DNA from: Rhodococcus sp. 1163
Lineage (GTDB): Bacteria; Actinomycetota; Actinomycetes; Mycobacteriales; Mycobacteriaceae
DNA: 64,000 nt
NCBI RefSeq assembly: GCF_002091985.1
Contig: NZ_MKKX01000017.1
Coordinates: forward strand, 62,001 to 126,000
Direction of reading: 5' to 3'
The notes beneath the pieces are model-generated. The model ran no database searches and was not told the DNA's origin. It saw only the letters and a list, made by a program, of their open reading frames with translations. A program made the translations under genes and the position numbers. The number at the start of each line of letters is the position of its first letter. Positions within the stretch are counted from its first letter, which is position 1. This document shows, in pieces, positions 56,228 through 64,000 of this stretch.

Positions 56228-56860
56228 TCAGGGAAGCTCGCCGATATCGCCGATTACCCCACGCAAGCGAGCGTTACCTTCGGACAACTGATAGGTCAGG
56301 CCGACGATGGCAACTTCCCCGGCGTCGACCTTCTCCGCGATGATCCGCGACCGCTGCATCAACAGATTGCCGGTCTCCTCGACGTGCCGTGCCTCGAAAT
56401 CGTCGACGTTGGAGTAGCCGTCACGGCGGGCGGACAGCACGGACGGGGTGACGCGTTCGACGAGGTCACGAATGTAGCCACCGGGGATGTCACCGGTGTC
56501 CAACGCGTCGAGAGTTGCTTTGACTGCCCCGCACCCATCGTGTCCGAGCACGACGATGAGCGGCACATCGAGAATCGCCACACCATATTCGATCGAGCCG
56601 AGGACGGAGGAATCGATGACGTGACCTGCGGTTCGGACTACGAACATGTCGCCGAGGCCCTGGTCGAAGATGATCTCGGCGGCGACGCGGGAGTCCGCGC
56701 AACCAAAGAGCACGGCGCGTGGGTGCTGCTCGTCGGCGAGACGGGCACGGTCCTCGATACCCTGGCTCGGGTGCAGAGATTCGCCTGCAATGAACCGCTG
56801 GTTACCCTCTCGAAGAGATTTCCAGGCCGTTATCGGATTCGTCGAAGGCATAAGCATCAT
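56228..56860 (-). CDS. Beta-carbonic anhydrase
   Basis: A 210-residue beta-class carbonic anhydrase (CO2 to bicarbonate). Zinc ligands C54 and D56 in FGCADSR, H107 and C110 in GHDGCG, and the helix YIRDLVERVTPSVL. Position next to disA and mutY corresponds to Rv3588c (CanB). ATG 56860; an internal ATG two codons later is also possible. Divergent from mutY over 59 bases. Confidence 0.92.
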   Translation of the reverse strand: MMLMPSTNPITAWKSLREGNQRFIAGESLHPSQGIEDRARLADEQHPRAVLFGCADSRVAAEIIFDQGLGDMFVVRTAGHVIDSSVLGSIEYGVAILDVPLIVVLGHDGCGAVKATLDALDTGDIPGGYIRDLVERVTPSVLSARRDGYSNVDDFEARHVEETGNLLMQRSRIIAEKVDAGEVAIVGLTYQLSEGNARLRGVIGDIGELP

Positions 56861-56919
56861 TGTGCACCGATCCCACTGTTACCGGCGAGTCGGATACCGA
56901 AGAACCCGAGGAGACAAGC

Positions 56920-57816
56920 GTGCCGATCAGTCCAGTTGCACTTCTCGGGTGGTTCGACACCGAGGAGCGCGACCTGCCGTGGCGACGGCCCGGTGTCAGC
57001 GCTTGGCAGATTCTGATGAGCGAAATCATGCTGCAGCAGACGCCTGTGTCCCGCGTTGCTCCGATCTGGGAAGAGTGGGTCGTACGGTGGCCCGTCCCGT
57101 CGAAGATGGCGGCGTCTTCGCAAGCCGATGTCCTGCGCGCATGGGGCAAGTTGGGCTATCCGCGTCGGGCGTTGCGTTTGCATCAGTGCGCGGGAGTGTT
57201 GGCTGCCGAGCACGGCGACGCCGTGCCGCGGGACGTCGAGACGCTGCTGTCGTTACCCGGGATCGGCGCTTACACGGCTCGCGCTGTCGCATGCTTCGCG
57301 TACGGCCAACGCGTTCCCGTCGTCGATACCAATGTTCGACGCGTCGTCGCTCGGGCAGTGCACGGCGCTGCGGAACCGGGCAACCCGTCGACGACACGGG
57401 ATCTCGCCGACGTCGAGGCGTTGCTTCCCGCAGGTAACGCGCGCGCGGCCAGGTATTCGGCGGCACTGATGGAATTGGGCGCGTTGATCTGTACCGCGAA
57501 GAATCCTGCGTGCCTGCTGTGTCCACTGCCCGAGTGCTCGTGGATCGAAGCAGGCCGCCCGGCCTACAGCGGACCCGCCAAGAAGGTGCAAAAGTTCACG
57601 GGCACCGACCGGCAGGTACGCGGGAAACTGATGTCTGTTCTACGTGAAACCGACGGTCCGGTAGAGCGGGCCCGGTTGGACGTCGTGTGGCTCAGCGATC
57701 CCGGGCAACGCGATCGCGCCTTGGATTCCCTGCTCGTGGACGGCTTGGTCGAGCAGACCGCGGCAGGGCTTTTCGCTCTGGCCGGTGATGCGGGGTCCCC
57801 GACCGGTCTCGGATAG
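56920..57816 (+). CDS. mutY: A/G-specific adenine glycosylase MutY
   Basis: A 298-residue base-excision enzyme that removes A opposite 8-oxoG. Catalytic Glu in SEIMLQQT (E35), HhH with LPGIGAYTARAVACFAYG, catalytic Asp in VVDTNVRR, and an Fe-S cluster with cysteines in CTAKNPACLLCPLPEC. The start is GTG 56920, with GAGGAG at 56908-56913; an earlier TTG at 56860 would add 20 residues without a ribosome site. The C-terminal part is a NUDIX-like domain, short. Confidence 0.94.
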   Translation: MPISPVALLGWFDTEERDLPWRRPGVSAWQILMSEIMLQQTPVSRVAPIWEEWVVRWPVPSKMAASSQADVLRAWGKLGYPRRALRLHQCAGVLAAEHGDAVPRDVETLLSLPGIGAYTARAVACFAYGQRVPVVDTNVRRVVARAVHGAAEPGNPSTTRDLADVEALLPAGNARAARYSAALMELGALICTAKNPACLLCPLPECSWIEAGRPAYSGPAKKVQKFTGTDRQVRGKLMSVLRETDGPVERARLDVVWLSDPGQRDRALDSLLVDGLVEQTAAGLFALAGDAGSPTGLG

Positions 57817-57831
57817 CCGATGCCCCGGGTA

Positions 57832-58647
57832 TCAGCGCAAGAAGTCGATGAGCACTTCGTTGATCTTCTCGGGACGCTCGAGGTAGCCGAAGTGTCCGGT
57901 GTCCGGGATCTCCTCGTACTGAGCTCCCGGAATCGCCTGCGCGACTTCGCGGCTCAGATGGACGGGGATGAGTCGGTCGTCGGCGAACCCCACCACGAGG
58001 GTCTTGGCTGCAATCGTGCGATATGCGGTGAGTCGTTCGGATCCGGCACACATTTCGAGGCCGATCTGCGCGCGCTTGCCCGCCGATCTGGTGCCACCGG
58101 AGAACTCCATGACGGCGAGCCAGTCACCGATAGCCGCCTCGTCGCGCAGGGTTTTCGGTGAGAAGTTACTCAAGGCGGTGATTGCCGCGCGGTAGGTGGC
58201 CGGGAGTGCGATGCTCGCGTCGTACAGATCTCTTTCGCCCTGGGCCATGGCCTTCTGCATCGTCGACGAACGGCCGTACGTCGCCATCATCACTGCATGC
58301 GAGACGAGGTCCGGCCGCGCCAACGCGAGTTCCTGGGTGACACGCGAGCCCATCGACGTTCCGACGACTCGTGCCGGCGCAGCGCCCACATGCTCGATCA
58401 ACGCAGCGGTGTCGGCAACCAGATCGTCGAGCACCATCCCGGCGCCGCACTCCGACGACGGCGCTATCCCCCGGTTGTCGAACGTGAGGACCTGGAAGCC
58501 TGCCTTCACCAAGGCCGGCACCTGGTGCGTCTGCCACACCCGCCCCGGGCTCCCCGATCCCATCACCAATACGACGAGCGGGCCGGTACCTTTGACGTCG
58601 AAGTTGATATCGATTCCGTTGAGCTTCACCAGGGACATTCGCGTCAT
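57832..58647 (-). CDS. Alpha/beta hydrolase
   Basis: A 271-residue alpha/beta hydrolase. Nucleophile in VVGTSMGSRVTQ, acid Asp in VGFADDRLIP, His in DTGHFGYLERPEKI. The start ATG 58647 overlaps the stop of the preceding hydrolase gene as ATGA, so both are made together. Substrate unknown. Confidence 0.85.
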   Translation of the reverse strand: MTRMSLVKLNGIDINFDVKGTGPLVVLVMGSGSPGRVWQTHQVPALVKAGFQVLTFDNRGIAPSSECGAGMVLDDLVADTAALIEHVGAAPARVVGTSMGSRVTQELALARPDLVSHAVMMATYGRSSTMQKAMAQGERDLYDASIALPATYRAAITALSNFSPKTLRDEAAIGDWLAVMEFSGGTRSAGKRAQIGLEMCAGSERLTAYRTIAAKTLVVGFADDRLIPVHLSREVAQAIPGAQYEEIPDTGHFGYLERPEKINEVLIDFLR

Positions 58648-59387
58648 AGTAGTTGTCGGAGGAACACTTCCACAGCTGCGCGGTAGAGCTCGGGCTGCTC
58701 ATCGTGCACGAGATGCGCCGCCCCTGGAATCAGTACGTAGCTCGACTTGGCGTTCCTCTCGTGCATCCGACGCATTTGCCCCGGCGGTGTGATTCCGGAC
58801 GCACCCTCGATCAGTAACGACGGAGCGGTGACGGATTCCCACTCGTTCCAGAAGTGCCTCGCACCCCACTCCTGCGAGATCGCCTCGAACGTCGATATGT
58901 CACCGTGCAGATACCAGCCGTCGACTCGACGTTGGAAGGAATCCAGGAAGTACTGCCCTGCGACGTCGCCGAAGAACTCACATACCGCCGATTCGGTCGC
59001 GAACGGCTGTGGCCACCGACGAATGAGTGCAGCCCAGTCATCGGCCGTGCGCCCGCGGAAGTCCGGTGCGATGTCCTCGACGACCAGACCTGCCACCAGA
59101 TCGGGTCTCGCCGCGGCGAGACACCAGCCGTGCAGCGATCCCATCGAATGCCCGATGACGACACATTCCCCGAGTTGCTCCGCGTGAGCGGTCAGGTCCT
59201 CGACGAACGCCTCGGTACCGATCCCGCGCGGAGCGGGCCTGCCGTGCCCCGGCGCGTCGTAGGTGTAGACGTGGCCGAACGCACGCAACCACGGCACTTG
59301 GCGTCGCCACGTTCGCGCGCTGCCCATCAACCCGTGCAACAGCAAGATCGGTCGCCCGTCCCCACCCTCGTCGTGCAGCATCGTCAC
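58644..59387 (-). CDS. Alpha/beta hydrolase (Rv3591c-like)
   Basis: A 247-residue alpha/beta hydrolase. Oxyanion segment LLHGLMGSARTW, nucleophile in VIGHSMGSLHGW, acid region APSLLIEGASGI and His in PGAAHLVHDEQPE. Its place next to mhuD matches Rv3591c. Divergent from mhuD over 38 bases and translationally coupled to the second hydrolase. Substrate unknown. Confidence 0.87.
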   Translation of the reverse strand: MTMLHDEGGDGRPILLLHGLMGSARTWRRQVPWLRAFGHVYTYDAPGHGRPAPRGIGTEAFVEDLTAHAEQLGECVVIGHSMGSLHGWCLAAARPDLVAGLVVEDIAPDFRGRTADDWAALIRRWPQPFATESAVCEFFGDVAGQYFLDSFQRRVDGWYLHGDISTFEAISQEWGARHFWNEWESVTAPSLLIEGASGITPPGQMRRMHERNAKSSYVLIPGAAHLVHDEQPELYRAAVEVFLRQLL

Positions 59388-59425
59388 GACTGTAGCTCTC
59401 CGCAGGACCGAGTAGCCTCTCGGTC

Positions 59426-59734
59426 ATGGCTGTCGTGAAGATAAATGCAATCGAAGTTCCCGAGGGTGCAGGCGCGGAATTGGAGAAGCGTTTCGCTGCC
59501 CGCGCCGGCGCTGTCGAAGGTTCGCCAGGTTTTCTCGGCTTCCAACTCCTGCGCCCGGTCAAGGGTGAAACCCGCTATTTCGTAGTGACGCAATGGGAGA
59601 CCGAGGAGGCATTCCAGGCGTGGTCGGCGGGCCCAGCCAGGGCAGCGCATTCGGGCGAGCGCGCCAAGCCCGTCGCCTCCGGAGCATCGCTACTCGAATT
59701 CGAAGTAGTCCTGGACGTCGCAGCCAAGGCCTGA
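59426..59734 (+). CDS. mhuD: Heme-degrading monooxygenase MhuD
   Basis: A 102-residue antibiotic-biosynthesis-monooxygenase-fold protein that opens heme to release iron as mycobilin rather than biliverdin plus CO. Residues N7, W66 and H75, used for heme binding and ruffling in the M. tuberculosis enzyme, fall at the same numbers here, and SPGFLGFQLLRPVKGETRYFVV is nearly identical. The 3' half is overlapped by the opposite-strand GGDEF-EAL gene. Confidence 0.94.
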   Translation: MAVVKINAIEVPEGAGAELEKRFAARAGAVEGSPGFLGFQLLRPVKGETRYFVVTQWETEEAFQAWSAGPARAAHSGERAKPVASGASLLEFEVVLDVAAKA

Positions 59735-62013
59735 CGCCCCGTCGGAGTGCCAGTCGTCGGCAATCGTTCCTGCAACGCTGCGACGGAGAGCTCGCGTTCG
59801 ATGCGAGTGATCGACTCCTCCAGCTCTTCGGCCGGCACCGGACGTCCGATATAGAAGCCCTGCGCGCCATCACACCCGAGTGCGCGAAGTCGATTCAACG
59901 TGTCCCCGTCCTCGACCCCCTCCGACACCACGTTCATTCCGAGACTGCGTGCAAGGTCGATCGTCGACCGCACGATCGAGGCATTGATGGGCTGAGAAAC
60001 CATCGCCGTCACGAACGACTTGTCGATCTTCAGAGTCTGAACGGGCAGCGAACGTAAATATGCCAGCGAGCTGTATCCGGTCCCATAGTCGTCGATCGCA
60101 ATGGTCACACCCAGATCGCGAAGCGCGACAAGGGAATCCACCGACCGACGTGTATCGGTCATGGCCGAGGTCTCGGTCACTTCGAATTCCACCGCGTCCG
60201 GAGGCAGATCGTGACGCTGGAGTGCCTTGGCGACCTGCCCGACGAGCGTGGGGTCGATCAGATTCCGGACCGAGAGATTGATCGCGACCCGAATGTTGGA
60301 TCCCTTGCGACGCAGCGCACTACAACACGCCAATGCATCCTCGAGGACATACGCGGTGATCGCGGGCAGCATGCCGGTGCGCTCGGCATCGGGAAGAAAC
60401 GACGAGGGGGCGATCAACCCCTCTCGTGGATGCTGCCAACGAATGAGCGCTTCGACGCCGGTCACCGATCCGGACCCGAGATCGAGACAGGGTTGAAAGA
60501 AGACTGTGAGCTGGCGTTCGCTCAGCGCTGTCTTCAATTCCCCCAGCAAACGCATCTGCTCATGGCGATCGCAGTCCATGGAGGGTGCGTACACCGATAA
60601 TCGAGTGTGCTCGTGCTTGGCCGACGTCAGGGCAACATGCGCATGTTGCAACAACCCGTGGGCATCGACACCGGGTTGATCTGCGGACAAGGCCATTCCG
60701 ACCGTTGCCTCGAGCGCGATGTTGATATCGGTGACGAACATGGTGCAATTCACCGCGCGCTGAAAGTGCTCGGCGCACCGAGACGGCGACAGCTCCATCG
60801 AGTCCGAGGGGACGGATACGACGAACTGATCGCCACCCAATCTTCCGACGACCGCATCCACGACGGCGGCCGAGACCAATCGGTCCCCGATCTCCCGCAG
60901 CACCCGATCGCCGACGGCATAGCCGAACGTCTCGTTGACGTGGGCGAACCTGTCGATGTCCACGACCATCACCACAATCCCGGCCTCTCCTGCGGACTGG
61001 ATCGAGAGGTCGAGCAGCTCCCCTAGGTGAGTGCGATTCGCAAGCCCGGTGACAGGGTCGGATATGGCCGCATGGGTCAGCGCGGCAGCCTGCCTGCGTA
61101 GCACCAACAGGAAACACGCTATCCGGGCCGCTGCAAGCGCGATGATCACCATCGTGGAGCCGAGCACGACCCATCCCCACTCGGCCGCAGGTAGCCCACG
61201 CGCCAGCTGCACTGCCATCACCGTGGGAGCCATCAGAATCGCCGAACCCAACCCCACCAGACGGGTGCGATCGAGCACGAAATGCGACTTCGGACCCCGA
61301 CGCGGTTTCCATGCACGAGAAGGTGGATACAAGGCCACCGATCCCGCGAGGACGAACCCAGCGAGCCAACAGGCCTGGACGACGGCCGAGTCGCGCACCT
61401 CGACGCTGACGGCGACACGCGAAATCCACGTACCGGCGAAGAAGAACAGAAATGCGCAGGCAGCCAGCGCGAACGGCGCCTTCCGTGCCCTTTTCGACAG
61501 CAGCAGAATCACCATCAGCGATACGAGAAAACCGTCGGCTCCGGCGTAGACGATCGCCTGCCAGTGGCGAACGAACGACGTGATATCGAGGCTTGTTTCG
61601 ACTCGCGCCTGAATGACGACTATCCAGGTCGCCAGTGCGACACCGCTGGCGACGATCGCGCCCTCGAGGATGTCCTCAACCCGGAACGCCCGAGCGGTGC
61701 CCACCCGAAAAAGAAGTAGCCCGGCGATGAGGGCAACGTGGCCGCCGACCCACAGAACGTCCGCCCAGGACATCACCATCGTATGACTCGGGTTGCCGAC
61801 AAGATTGCCCAAACCCCACGCGAGCAGACCTACCACCCATAACGTCCAGCTGACGCCGTTCACCGAACGATTCATCCGGGCGCCGAAGACGACGAAGGCG
61901 AGCGCTACCGCCATCAGTACGCCATTGGCGATCGAGCGCGGCAGGCCTGCGGGCAGTACCAGGTACAACCCAGTGCCCGACAAGCCCAGCAGCAGAAACC
62001 TCGACCAACGCAT
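59575..62013 (-). CDS. Membrane GGDEF-EAL c-di-GMP signalling protein, antisense tail over mhuD
   Basis: About 812 residues. Roughly nine membrane helices (residues 5-310), then GGDEF and EAL domains. The GGDEF is RLGGDQF, with Glu replaced by Gln, so cyclase activity is unlikely. The EAL residues are intact: VEALIRWQHPREGL, NLSVRNLIDP, FEVTETSAMTD, IDDYGTGYSSLAYL, KIDKSFVT. The last 55 residues are low-complexity and encoded antisense to mhuD (59575-59734). The start is uncertain: ATG 62013 is used, with upstream GTG 62061 and TTG 62079 possible. Resembles the protein at 24688. Confidence 0.85.
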   Translation of the reverse strand: MRWSRFLLLGLSGTGLYLVLPAGLPRSIANGVLMAVALAFVVFGARMNRSVNGVSWTLWVVGLLAWGLGNLVGNPSHTMVMSWADVLWVGGHVALIAGLLLFRVGTARAFRVEDILEGAIVASGVALATWIVVIQARVETSLDITSFVRHWQAIVYAGADGFLVSLMVILLLSKRARKAPFALAACAFLFFFAGTWISRVAVSVEVRDSAVVQACWLAGFVLAGSVALYPPSRAWKPRRGPKSHFVLDRTRLVGLGSAILMAPTVMAVQLARGLPAAEWGWVVLGSTMVIIALAAARIACFLLVLRRQAAALTHAAISDPVTGLANRTHLGELLDLSIQSAGEAGIVVMVVDIDRFAHVNETFGYAVGDRVLREIGDRLVSAAVVDAVVGRLGGDQFVVSVPSDSMELSPSRCAEHFQRAVNCTMFVTDINIALEATVGMALSADQPGVDAHGLLQHAHVALTSAKHEHTRLSVYAPSMDCDRHEQMRLLGELKTALSERQLTVFFQPCLDLGSGSVTGVEALIRWQHPREGLIAPSSFLPDAERTGMLPAITAYVLEDALACCSALRRKGSNIRVAINLSVRNLIDPTLVGQVAKALQRHDLPPDAVEFEVTETSAMTDTRRSVDSLVALRDLGVTIAIDDYGTGYSSLAYLRSLPVQTLKIDKSFVTAMVSQPINASIVRSTIDLARSLGMNVVSEGVEDGDTLNRLRALGCDGAQGFYIGRPVPAEELEESITRIERELSVAALQERLPTTGTPTGRQALAATSRTTSNSSSDAPEATGLARSPECAALAGPADHAWNASSVSHCVTTK

Positions 62014-62147
62014 CCTTTTCAGAGCGACCCCTTGTCCACCGACTACAGCCGTGCCCGACACCGAGTAGAAACGGTCCAACAGGGAGCATTCGGAGCGAGA
62101 AGCTCAGCGGATTGGTCGAACATCAAGATGAGCAAAGTCCGATGGAA

Positions 62148-62585
62148 TCAGGATTCGAGTGCAGCGTCCAGAGTGATGTCGACTCCGGTCAGCGCCTTGC
62201 TCACCGGACAGGTTTCCTTCGCGGCCTGCGCAGCCTTCGCGAAACCGTCGGCGTCGAGACCGTCGACCTCGGCTCGGACGGTGAGCTTGATCCCAGTGAG
62301 TTTGAAGCCTGGCGTATCCGGTCCGAGCGAGACCTCTGCGGTGACGTCGAGGCTCTGCGGAGTACCGCCCGCCTCGGCGATCACGGCCGAGAGCTGCATC
62401 GCATAACAAGCCGAATGCGCTGCAGCGATGAGCTCCTCCGGACTCGTCGTGCCATCAGCGTTTTCAGCCGCGCGCTTGGGGAAGGACACGTCGAATGTCG
62501 CAGCACCGGAACTGGTCAGCTCGACCTGACCCGAACCCTTCTCCAGTGTTCCGTTCCAGGCTGTGCGTGAAGTGCGTGTAGGCAT
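62148..62585 (-). CDS. OsmC/Ohr-family peroxiredoxin
   Basis: A 145-residue OsmC-family protein that reduces organic hydroperoxides. The reactive cysteines are in AAHSACYAMQLS and KETCPVSKALTG, as in OsmC proteins. The opening TRTSRTAWNGTLEKGSGQVEL is typical of the OsmC subgroup. ATG 62585 with GAGGAG upstream. It lies 55 bases downstream of the MFS gene, same strand. Confidence 0.9.
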   Translation of the reverse strand: MPTRTSRTAWNGTLEKGSGQVELTSSGAATFDVSFPKRAAENADGTTSPEELIAAAHSACYAMQLSAVIAEAGGTPQSLDVTAEVSLGPDTPGFKLTGIKLTVRAEVDGLDADGFAKAAQAAKETCPVSKALTGVDITLDAALES

Positions 62586-62640
62586 CGCTTTTCGACTCCT
62601 CGTTCGAATTCAGGCTCGGACGAGCCCGAAGAATCCCAGG

Positions 62641-64000
62641 CTAACCGGGTTCGTCGATCGGCGTTGCAGATCGACCCGCGTCGATCGAATGATATTGAGC
62701 GAGAAGCTTTTTCTCCTCGTCGCGCCCCGGAAAAGCGAAGAAGACCAGTACGGCACCGACCAGGACCACGATTATCGCGGCGGCGTAGGACATTTGATCA
62801 CCGTCGAGAAACGCTTGTTTGGCTGCGCCGATGATCTGATCGGCGTACTGCGGATAGCTGCTTGCCAAATCGGTTGCCGACGAGAACGACTTGGTGAGAA
62901 TCGACTGGGTTTCCGCGCTGATATTGCTCGCCTCGGGCGAACTCGAAATCTGCGACGTCAACGATGCCGCGTACCCAGCAGTGAGCAGTGCACCCAACGT
63001 CGATTGCATGATCGCTCCGCCGAGATCGCGTTGGAGATCCGCTGTTCCCGACGCCATTCCGGCGCGATCGACCGGCACCGAGCCGGTCAAGGAACGCGAG
63101 GCAGGTGTGCCTGCGAGGCCAACGCCGATACCGAGCAACACGTAACTGATCGCCACTACTGCATAGGACACGTCTTCCTTCCATGTCAGCCAGGCCATCA
63201 CCAATCCGAGAACGATGAAGACGTAACCGAGCAGCAAAGTGAATCTCGACCCCCGATGCTCCACCAGCTTCGCCGACTGCGGCGCCACCAGCACCATCGC
63301 GACGGCCGCAGGTAGCGTCGACGCACCGGCGGCAAGTGTCGAGTAACCGAGCACGTTCTGCAGAAACTGCTGACCGACGAAGATGACACCCATCAGCGAA
63401 CCGAACACGATGATCCCAGCCAGGGCCGCAACCCAGAACGTCCTCCGACGAGCGATTTTCAGATCGAACAGCGGGAACGACGTGCGGTTCTGCCGGACGA
63501 GAAATACCGCCCCTGCTGCAAGAGCGATCGCACCCAGCCCGAGCGCGACGGTTCCCATCCCGTCGACCGGCGCGAAATTAATGCTCAGCACCAGCGCTGC
63601 AATGAACACAACCGACACGATTCCACCGAGATTGTCTACCGGATCGGTTGTTTCGTTCACATGCGCTGGCACGAACGCAGCTGCCAGAACCAGGGCGACC
63701 AACGCCAGCGGTGACGTCACCAGGAAGACCGATCCCCATTGAAACTTCTCCAGCAACGCCCCGGACAACAGTGGTCCGAGCGCGGACATGGCGCCGCCGA
63801 GAGCCGACCACAACGCAATTGCTTTCGTGCGCGAAGCCCCGGACCACAACGCAGTGATGAGTGCCAGGGTCGTCGGGTAGGCCAAGCCTGCGGACAGACC
63901 ACCGAGCAACCTCGCACCGAACAGAACTTCGAAATTGGGTGCGAAACCGGCAATGACACAGGCAGGTATCGACAACGCCATACCCAGAACCAACAACAGT
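62641..64000 (-). CDS. MFS drug:H+ antiporter, DHA2-type (5' end outside window)
   Basis: The frame is open to the window edge, giving 453 residues of a 14-helix transporter. Seen are ARLLGGLSAGLAYPTTLALITALW, LLSGALLEKFQWGSVFLVTSPLALV (helices 4-6), FPLFDLKIARRRTFW and the long C-terminal periplasmic loop ISSSPEASNISAETQSIL before the last helix. A typical EmrB/QacA exporter; the N-terminal part is missing. The cytoplasmic tail is charged (FPGRDEEKKLLAQYH). Substrate unknown. Confidence 0.88.
   Translation of the reverse strand, partial: LLLVLGMALSIPACVIAGFAPNFEVLFGARLLGGLSAGLAYPTTLALITALWSGASRTKAIALWSALGGAMSALGPLLSGALLEKFQWGSVFLVTSPLALVALVLAAAFVPAHVNETTDPVDNLGGIVSVVFIAALVLSINFAPVDGMGTVALGLGAIALAAGAVFLVRQNRTSFPLFDLKIARRRTFWVAALAGIIVFGSLMGVIFVGQQFLQNVLGYSTLAAGASTLPAAVAMVLVAPQSAKLVEHRGSRFTLLLGYVFIVLGLVMAWLTWKEDVSYAVVAISYVLLGIGVGLAGTPASRSLTGSVPVDRAGMASGTADLQRDLGGAIMQSTLGALLTAGYAASLTSQISSSPEASNISAETQSILTKSFSSATDLASSYPQYADQIIGAAKQAFLDGDQMSYAAAIIVVLVGAVLVFFAFPGRDEEKKLLAQYHSIDAGRSATPIDEPG

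Overview
The window reads as a high-GC actinobacterial chromosome, most likely Rhodococcus or a close Nocardiaceae relative. The evidence is GC-rich codon use, many GTG starts, ATGA-overlapping operons, and gene order matching the Mycobacterium tuberculosis Rv3556c-Rv3592 region: fadA6, kstR2, ipdF, fadE30-33, hsaBCDA, fadE34/kstR, a LacI regulator, rlmB-cysS-ispF-ispD-carD/lpqE-radA-disA, a beta-carbonic anhydrase, mutY and mhuD. All family names here come from recognised motifs and remembered homologues; no database search was run.

Positions 1-13253: the 3' end of a BM3-like P450 and dinB, then the steroid C/D-ring (HIP) genes. fadA6 and kstR2 are on the minus strand. An inserted block follows: a MarR regulator, an HsaD-like hydrolase and a Na+/H+ antiporter with a UBP zinc finger. 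Next come ipdF-fadE30 (minus), divergent from a plus operon of a small 44-codon ORF, an atypical crotonase and fadE31-32-33. Two perfect KstR2-type palindromes (3460-3473 and 9057-9070) mark the control points.

Positions 13303-24565: A/B-ring degradation. hsaA-hsaD-hsaC-hsaB (minus) diverge from kshA plus a small Cys-rich protein. A flavin steroid dehydrogenase (minus) diverges from kstD, a MaoC hydratase and a Tat-exported class II cholesterol oxidase. KstR-type operators lie at 16917, 16985 and 20252, the last only one base before the kstD ATG.

Positions 24688-30686: a c-di-GMP GGDEF-EAL membrane protein, bluB and a beta-propeller lipoprotein form an overlapping operon; DUF427, DUF2637 and gluconokinase genes follow on the minus strand. 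Positions 30799-38539: the steroid side-chain operon, in transcription order chsE1-chsE2 (fused into one chain), chsH2, chsH1, ltp2, then fadE34 divergent from kstR, each with a KstR operator. Cholesterol uptake (mce4), side-chain CYP125, fadA5, fadD3, ipdAB, ipdC, kshB and hsaEFG are not in the window.

Positions 38591-47633: a trehalose-6-phosphate phosphatase/GH15 fusion, a LacI regulator, a zinc ABC transporter (znuACB) and 5-oxoprolinase (pxpABC), with several unusual intergenic repeats. Positions 47654-59734: a conserved housekeeping block (23S rRNA methyltransferase, CysS, MEP-pathway IspF/IspD, CarD, an LpqE-type lipoprotein, RadA, DisA, carbonic anhydrase, MutY, two hydrolases, MhuD). 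The end holds a second GGDEF-EAL protein whose gene runs antisense into mhuD, an OsmC protein and a truncated DHA2-type MFS exporter.

No RNA gene, IS element, CRISPR array or prophage was found. The most unusual items are the single-chain ChsE1-ChsE2, the small ORF coupled to a crotonase that lacks the usual catalytic glutamates, the apparently leaderless kstD, and the duplicated palindromic element at 41181-41298.
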